From NCBI GenBank assembly GCA_026395315.1, contig JAPLYY010000013.1, positions 1 to 9,243 on the forward strand: 9,243 bases of DNA, given 5' to 3'. Below the pieces are notes generated by a model. The model made no database searches. It had not been told where the DNA came from and saw only the letters and a program-made list of their open reading frames with translations. Below are positions 4,723 to 9,243 of this stretch, one piece after another. This DNA is from Candidatus Shapirobacteria bacterium (GTDB lineage: Bacteria; Patescibacteriota; Microgenomatia; UBA12405). The position numbers and the translations under genes are program-made. Numbering within the stretch: the first letter of the stretch is position 1; the number at the start of each line of letters is the position of its first letter.

Positions 4723-6480
4723 ATGAAACTAATTTATTCTTATCTTCAAAAATTTTTACCCGACTTGTCAATCGAACCGCAAAAATTACGCGACGACCTT
4801 AATATGATCGGTCACTTCACTAATTTCTACAATACTATCCCCCTTTTGAAGGGGGATCAAGGGGGTTTTGATTACGTTTTCGACCTGGATATCAAAGTCA
4901 ATCGTGGTGATTGTTTGGGTTACTATGGTTTGGCCAAAGACTTATCGATTCTGTACAACATTCCTCTGGTTTTACCTCAAAACTTTTCTTATCCCAATTC
5001 TAATTACACTTTGCCTATTAAAGTCGACACCACCAATGTTATCCGGGTGATGGCTGTCAAAATCGTTCATCTTAAAAATTCTATTTCTCCCGACTGGCTG
5101 CAAACCTTCCTCAAACTTCACGGTGTTAATTCCATCAATACTCTGGTCGACCTAACCAACTATGTCATGTTCATGTATGGTATCCCTAATCATGCCTTTG
5201 ATACGGCCAAATCTACTGATAACCTTATCTGGCAAATGAATCCCCGATATACCGAATTCGTGAGCCTTGACAAAACCAAACTAACCCTCGATCAATCAAT
5301 TTTGATGATTAACAACCCCTCCAAAGCCCTTAGCCTCAGTTTTTGGGGCGGGCAAGCCTGTGCTATTACCGAAACAACCACCGATACCGTTGTTGAAATG
5401 GCCATTTATAATCCCACCACTGTCCGTCAAAACAGCCGCCAACTTAAAGCCGTCACCGAGGCTTCCATTCGTCTGGAAAAACAACTCGACCCCGAATTGA
5501 TTCCCGTCGCCTTCAATGCCCTCGCCTCACTTATTATCAAACATTGTGGCGGCCAAGTCGGTTCCCAAATATTTGACTACTATCCCCATCCTGCCTTGGC
5601 ACCAGTTATCGAATTTGATCCCAAATTACCGTCCATCGTCTCGGGTATCAATATCCCGGAATCTTTTGCTTTGGATATTGTTAAAAAAGTCGGTTCTCGC
5701 CCTGATATCACCCAAGAAGAAGATTTGGTCGAAGAAGTTGTTCGGTTCTACGGTTACGACAAAATTCCCACCAATCAACCGTTAAAATATAAACAACTTC
5801 CCGACATTACCCCGAAAGTTATTTATTTAATTGAACAGCTCAAGGATAAAATGGTCGCCGATGGCTATGACGAAGTTCTCACCTGGCCACTAGTCTCTAT
5901 TCCCACAGATCCTAAAACTGTGATTACCACTCAAAACAGTATTAACTCCGAATCAATATATTTACGCCAAAGTTTGATTCCCTCGCTTAAAGCCCAACTT
6001 GATCAATATAACCGTTACAAATTACCCGGCCCTAAATTTTTCGAAATCGGCAAAATATATTATCTGGAAAAGGGCCAATACATTGAAAAATTCGCTCTGG
6101 CTTTATACAATCAAAATCCAGAAAAACTTCGTAGAGACGTTCCGCAGAACGTCTCTGCTAAAAATATCAAATTTGATGACAATTTTGCCGAAATCATTCT
6201 CGACAATCTTCCCAAACCCGATTCTTACACTCCTATACCCTCAGATTCACACGCTATTGAACTCACCAATCAAATTATTACTCTCGATGCCAACGTCATC
6301 TCCGACCAATCTACTGAAGTTCTCCTCAAACACTACCAATCCACTATCGATCCAAATATCCTTTGGCAGATATCCATTGCCGACCATTACCAAAACAAAT
6401 ACACCTTCCACGTCTCCTATTACAACTGTGACGACAAAACCGCCAAAAAAATCCATCTGGCTGTATTCAACTTAATTTAG
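4723..6480 (+). CDS. pheT: Phenylalanine--tRNA ligase beta subunit, reduced form
   Basis: Partner of PheS; it carries the editing site and scaffolds the heterotetramer. The 585 residues compare with about 790-800 in most bacteria. The N-terminal MKLIYSYLQKFLPDLS (1-16) is normal, but the sequence then jumps at about residue 50 to FDLDIKVNRGDCLGYYGLAKDL (53-74), so the ~110-residue tRNA-binding EMAP/OB domain is missing. The B3/4 editing domain (about 100-285) keeps INTLVDLTNYVM (138-149), the NHAFD histidine (His157), EMAIYNP (Glu225) and TEASIRLEKQLDP (245-257). B5 is shortened but keeps EEDLVEEVVRFYGYDKIP (332-349). The B6/7 catalytic-like fold follows with GYDEVLTW, YLRQSLIPSL and FFEIGKIYY (439-447). 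The C-terminal ~60 residues look like a reduced FDX-ACB domain. Palindromic elements encode about 39-49 and 470-479. No clear terminator follows in the convergent gap to 6544. Confidence 0.95.
   Translation: MKLIYSYLQKFLPDLSIEPQKLRDDLNMIGHFTNFYNTIPLLKGDQGGFDYVFDLDIKVNRGDCLGYYGLAKDLSILYNIPLVLPQNFSYPNSNYTLPIKVDTTNVIRVMAVKIVHLKNSISPDWLQTFLKLHGVNSINTLVDLTNYVMFMYGIPNHAFDTAKSTDNLIWQMNPRYTEFVSLDKTKLTLDQSILMINNPSKALSLSFWGGQACAITETTTDTVVEMAIYNPTTVRQNSRQLKAVTEASIRLEKQLDPELIPVAFNALASLIIKHCGGQVGSQIFDYYPHPALAPVIEFDPKLPSIVSGINIPESFALDIVKKVGSRPDITQEEDLVEEVVRFYGYDKIPTNQPLKYKQLPDITPKVIYLIEQLKDKMVADGYDEVLTWPLVSIPTDPKTVITTQNSINSESIYLRQSLIPSLKAQLDQYNRYKLPGPKFFEIGKIYYLEKGQYIEKFALALYNQNPEKLRRDVPQNVSAKNIKFDDNFAEIILDNLPKPDSYTPIPSDSHAIELTNQIITLDANVISDQSTEVLLKHYQSTIDPNILWQISIADHYQNKYTFHVSYYNCDDKTAKKIHLAVFNLI
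4837..4870 (+). repeat. C-run/G-run hairpin element inside pheT
   Basis: ATCCCCCTT (4837-4845) pairs perfectly with AAGGGGGAT (4849-4857) around a 3-nt TTG loop. CAAGGGGGTTTTG (4858-4870) follows, repeating AAGGGGG. It is read in frame as codons 39-50, giving IPLLKGDQGGFD, a low-conservation peptide. It sits where the EMAP/OB domain of standard PheT is absent and just before the conserved FDLDI segment. Architecture is shared with the element at 4680-4717. Confidence 0.7.
6131..6158 (+). repeat. 28-nt imperfect palindrome inside pheT (GAGACG family, copy 2)
   Basis: The outer ten bases GTAGAGACGT are identical to the pheS copy, and the last ten ACGTCTCTGC differ from it at one base. The central eight differ (TCCGCAGA against CATTAATG). 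Arms pair over 13 of 14 positions, counting one G-T. It starts on the second base of codon 470 and reads R-RDVPQNVSA, a different frame from copy 1. It lies between the catalytic-like domain and the C-terminal domain of PheT. Confidence 0.8.
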
Positions 6481-6544
6481 CACTCACATCATTCGACTGC
6501 TAATATACCTATCAATTAGAATCTTACCTAGTCTTAGGATATAT

Positions 6545-9145
6545 TTATGTACCGGATGGTATCACACTAGTTACAGAAGGTATCAAAGTAGGTATAAGTG
6601 TCGGTGTTGGCACCGGCGTCATCGTCGGGGTGGGGGATGGCGACCAATCCCAAGGTACGTTGACCCCAATTTTAATTTCTCTTTCGGCGGTATTACCATC
6701 TTTATCGGTGGCCTTGACATGTAAAGTATGTGGACCGTCGGAAATGTTGATATTCATTTCAAACGGCCGGTCTGTCCAGGTTTTTTTATCAACCCCATCA
6801 ATTGTTAATTTCATCTCGGTTATCTTTTTTAAATTATCAATCGAAATTTTAATGTCAAAATTGTTTCCTACCGTAGCATGGTCACCCGGGCTGTCAAAGC
6901 CAACCGACAACAGCCCCCCTGTTCGGCAAAAACCGCTGGGAGGATTATATTTGTCTTTATCCGGTTGTTGCGATATCCAGCCGTCAATTCCCTGCTGCCA
7001 GCGGTTAACCCCGTCAGTCGACACCGGATCATCCTCCTGAAATTTAAAATATTCTTTAGTGTCATAATTCCCGTTGCCCACATCCTCCGGCGGGGCCAAT
7101 CCACTCGCTCCGCGGCAAACTTTCAGTTGCAAATGAATCGGATCAGGGATCTGGGGCTGAGTGCCGTCAATAAAATACTCCGTTTTTTGAGAAAAGTTAT
7201 CATGTGCCGCATACCCCGACACGCTATCTACCGATAAATTAACAATTTTGTCCGGAATTGGAAAATCCACTTTATTAATTTTAGGTAACTCTGCCAACAT
7301 AATTTGTTTCCAAATTGGACTGGCGCCCGACACCCCCGAGGCCACTTTTAACATCGGACTATTATCATTGTTCCCCACCCAGGTTGATACTATCAAATTT
7401 GGTGTCCAGCCAACAGTCCAGTTGTCCCTTTTATCATTAGTTGTTCCGGTTTTAACCGCCACCTGATGATTAGGAATAATCAGTCCGTTGACCGCTCCGA
7501 AAGTCAACGTCCGGGCATTGTTATCCTGCAAAATATTAGAGATGATAAAAGCCTCTTGTGGCGTCATTACCTGTGGTCCGGTCACTTGCTGATATTGCTC
7601 CAACACTTTTCCGGTCCGGTCTTCCACTTTCAACACTCCCACCGGATCAACTCTGGTACCGCCATTGGCAAAAGCACAGTAAGCACTGGTTAGATCTATC
7701 ATTTTGACATCGCCGCCACCTAGAGTCAACGCTAACCCAAACTTCTTTAAATTATCAGTCGTTGGTTCTAACGTCGAGATACCCATGTCAAAAGCCTGCT
7801 GCATCATATTTTTGATTCCCACTCTGGCCAACATTTTCACTGCCACCGTATTAATTGAATTTCCCAAAGCATTCCTCAAACTCATTGGACCGTTAAATTT
7901 ACCGGTGTAATTTTGCGGCGAGTAATCCTTTTGAGCTCCCACTCCCGGAAACGTTACCGGTACATCCATCACCATTGATGCCGCCGTGTAACCCTTTCTT
8001 AACGCTGTCACGTACGTCACCGGCTTTATACTCGATCCCGGTTGTCGTAAACCCTGAGTCACCACATTAAACTTACCGTCAGTTTTATCACTGTTATAAC
8101 CCCGCGACCCGACCATTGCCAATACCTGCCCCGTCACCGGGTCCATCACCAGCGCCGCCCCATTACTAATACCTTGTTTCTCCACTTGGCTGATACCCAC
8201 AGACACAATTTGTTGCACCTGGGTCTGTAAATTCAAATCCAAAGTCGTGGTTACTTTCAAGCCACCACTATCAACCAGCTCTTCACCGTATTTTTGCGCC
8301 AAGATATCTTTGACCCAAAAAATAAAATGTGGTGCCAACATCGTCGTCTGATTATTATAAAATTTGTAATTTTTTACCTCTTCAAAAGTTTTATCAGCCA
8401 GCTCCTGATTAATATAACCATCAGCTACCATCCGGTCTAAAACATGTTTTGATCTATCAACATACGCCGTCGGGGTTTTAGAAAATGGCGAGTACACACT
8501 GGGGCGCTGGGGCAATCCGGCTAAAATCACCGATTCGGCCAAATCCAAATCTTTCACCGATTTATTAAAATACTGTCCTGAAGCCGAACCAACCCCCCAG
8601 GCTGCGCCGCCATATGGCGCCTCATTTAAATACATCAACAGAATATCACTCTTTTTATATCTGGCCTCAATCTGAACCGCTAAAATAAATTCTTTTAATT
8701 TTCGGGTAACTGTCTTATCCGAGTTTAATAACACATTTTTAACCAATTGTTGGGTTAAAGTTGACCCACCGGTTAACTGTCCCATCACAAAAAAATTCTT
8801 AACAATTCTTAGCGGAGTTAACGGATCAAAACCCTTATGTTTATAAAAATCTTTGTCTTCTACCGCTACCGTCGCATTTTTTAAATACTCCGGTAAATCC
8901 GCTTCCGTTACCGGCAATCGCTTGGCATCTTTATATAAGTCATAAATCAAGGTCCCGTTCCGGTCAAAAATCTGGGTCGAAAAGCCTACTTTTCTGACTA
9001 CTCCGGTCGGTGATGGTAAATCGCTGGAAAACCACACAAATAAAATTAATATAGCGACCACACCCACTACTAAACCCCCCAACATTACCATTACCAGCCG
9101 ATACCAAAAACGTTTTGATTTAAAATCTGGCTTTAATTTTTGCAT
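6545..9145 (-). CDS. mrcA: Class A penicillin-binding protein (bifunctional transglycosylase/transpeptidase)
   Basis: Polymerises and cross-links peptidoglycan outside the membrane. The 866 residues begin with a basic cytoplasmic tail and one membrane anchor (about 15-39). The GT51 glycosyltransferase (about 60-250) has EDKDFYKHKG (catalytic Glu96), GGSTLTQQLVKN (126-137), RKLKE (148-152) and the LLMYLNEAPYGG motif (169-180). The transpeptidase (about 325-620) has SSIK (Ser371 nucleophile, Lys374), SIN (430-432) and KTG (565-567), so both activities look intact. Residues 636-745 are a family-typical linker with two cysteines (Cys677, Cys740). Residues 746-830 look like an Ig-like beta domain (DSPGDHATV, DGPHTLHVKATDKDGNTAE). 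The tail 835-866 is rich in Pro-Thr-Ser. The ATG at 9145 is preferred because the anchor follows it at normal spacing; there is no Shine-Dalgarno. The gene converges on pheT. Confidence 0.96.
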   Translation of the reverse strand: MQKLKPDFKSKRFWYRLVMVMLGGLVVGVVAILILFVWFSSDLPSPTGVVRKVGFSTQIFDRNGTLIYDLYKDAKRLPVTEADLPEYLKNATVAVEDKDFYKHKGFDPLTPLRIVKNFFVMGQLTGGSTLTQQLVKNVLLNSDKTVTRKLKEFILAVQIEARYKKSDILLMYLNEAPYGGAAWGVGSASGQYFNKSVKDLDLAESVILAGLPQRPSVYSPFSKTPTAYVDRSKHVLDRMVADGYINQELADKTFEEVKNYKFYNNQTTMLAPHFIFWVKDILAQKYGEELVDSGGLKVTTTLDLNLQTQVQQIVSVGISQVEKQGISNGAALVMDPVTGQVLAMVGSRGYNSDKTDGKFNVVTQGLRQPGSSIKPVTYVTALRKGYTAASMVMDVPVTFPGVGAQKDYSPQNYTGKFNGPMSLRNALGNSINTVAVKMLARVGIKNMMQQAFDMGISTLEPTTDNLKKFGLALTLGGGDVKMIDLTSAYCAFANGGTRVDPVGVLKVEDRTGKVLEQYQQVTGPQVMTPQEAFIISNILQDNNARTLTFGAVNGLIIPNHQVAVKTGTTNDKRDNWTVGWTPNLIVSTWVGNNDNSPMLKVASGVSGASPIWKQIMLAELPKINKVDFPIPDKIVNLSVDSVSGYAAHDNFSQKTEYFIDGTQPQIPDPIHLQLKVCRGASGLAPPEDVGNGNYDTKEYFKFQEDDPVSTDGVNRWQQGIDGWISQQPDKDKYNPPSGFCRTGGLLSVGFDSPGDHATVGNNFDIKISIDNLKKITEMKLTIDGVDKKTWTDRPFEMNINISDGPHTLHVKATDKDGNTAEREIKIGVNVPWDWSPSPTPTMTPVPTPTLIPTLIPSVTSVIPSGT

Positions 9146-9162
9146 CCAATTTTTTACTGTCG

Positions 9163-9243
9163 TTAACGCAGTAGTGTGCCCAACAGCGGTGCGAACCCGG
9201 ACAGCAATAAAGCCAATAAAGCGATGACCAATATCGATTTTTG
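9163..9243 (-). CDS. C-terminal end of a membrane protein (partial)
   Basis: Read on the minus strand from the window edge, 26 codons end at a TAA (plus-strand 9163-9165). The peptide is one hydrophobic helix, with SILVIALLALLLSGFAPLLG as its core and the ending TLLR. This is consistent with the last transmembrane segment of an integral membrane protein. The stop lies 17 nt before the PBP start codon on the same strand, so the two are probably co-transcribed. The family cannot be identified from this fragment. The other reading frames here show no comparable pattern. Confidence 0.55.
   Translation of the reverse strand, partial: QKSILVIALLALLLSGFAPLLGTLLR

Noticed and set aside
5516..6475. 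Plus-strand alternative frames inside pheT (89 and 158 codons)
   Set aside because: They run through conserved PheT segments in another frame and are rich in residues produced by out-of-frame AT-rich DNA; no frameshift is needed to explain pheT.
6481..6544. Bidirectional terminator between pheT and the PBP gene
   Set aside because: Only a 4-bp CCTA/TAGG stem (6527-6538) is visible and it lacks a T-run on either strand.
6630..7910. Several plus-strand open frames of 68-136 codons
   Set aside because: They lie antisense within the PBP gene, whose minus-strand product has complete GT51 and transpeptidase motifs; the antisense peptides show no recognisable family features.
9146..9243. N-terminal extension of the PBP
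   Set aside because: The PBP frame stays open upstream to the edge, but the extension has no hydrophobic or family pattern. The neighbouring frame gives a clean transmembrane C-terminus with a stop 17 nt before the ATG.
1..9243. Alternative genetic code with TGA as glycine (as in Gracilibacteria/SR1)
   Set aside because: No in-frame TGA occurs in any recognised gene, and conserved glycines are encoded by GGN. TGA is also not used as a stop, but ten genes are too few to conclude anything.
1..9243. CRISPR array, insertion sequence or prophage genes
   Set aside because: No spaced direct repeats, transposase or integrase motifs were seen; the repeats present are isolated short palindromes.

Overview
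The window looks like chromosomal DNA from a bacterium of the Candidate Phyla Radiation (Patescibacteria), plausibly the Microgenomates side. That placement is inference from several traits: stripped-down versions of universal enzymes (a threonyl-tRNA synthetase with no TGS domain, a phenylalanyl-tRNA synthetase beta chain of only 585 residues), almost no Shine-Dalgarno sequences, a tRNA gene without encoded CCA, and a class A penicillin-binding protein ending in a Pro/Thr-rich tail. The standard genetic code fits every gene; all visible stops are TAA or TAG.

Layout. The left edge holds the 3' end of an unrecognised basic protein (to 253) and a 78-residue hypothetical protein (257-493). A tRNA-Val(GAC) with its own -10 box follows (534-608), then a strong 41-nt hairpin (633-673). 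From 708 to 6480 runs thrS - infC - rpmI - rplT - pheS - pheT, all on the + strand. This is the same gene order as the classical thrS-infC-rpmI-rplT-pheS-pheT cluster of Escherichia coli (which also carries the small leader gene pheM before pheS). The genes make two aminoacyl-tRNA synthetases, initiation factor IF3 and ribosomal proteins L35 and L20, so the block is a translation module. It is punctuated by an intrinsic terminator whose U-tract ends exactly at the pheS start codon. After a 63-64 nt convergent gap, a bifunctional class A PBP is encoded on the - strand (9145-6545). Just upstream of it on the same strand is the hydrophobic C-terminus of another protein.

Most unusual content. The pheS-pheT stretch is peppered with small palindromic elements. 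Two share the arms GTAGAGACGT/ACGTCTCTRC and sit inside coding sequence, one in pheS and one in pheT. They are read in two different frames, the only two of three that avoid a stop. A second family of C-run/G-run hairpins occurs in the pheS leader, in the pheS-pheT spacer (where it also supplies the only convincing Shine-Dalgarno sequence and a G-quadruplex motif), and in frame inside pheT. The last copy lies exactly where the tRNA-binding (EMAP/OB) domain of ordinary PheT is missing. This resembles the protein-invading palindromic elements known from Rickettsia, here inside essential synthetase genes. A second theme is a set of -10-like hexamers 7-8 nt before the start codons of thrS, infC and rplT, suggesting leaderless transcripts.
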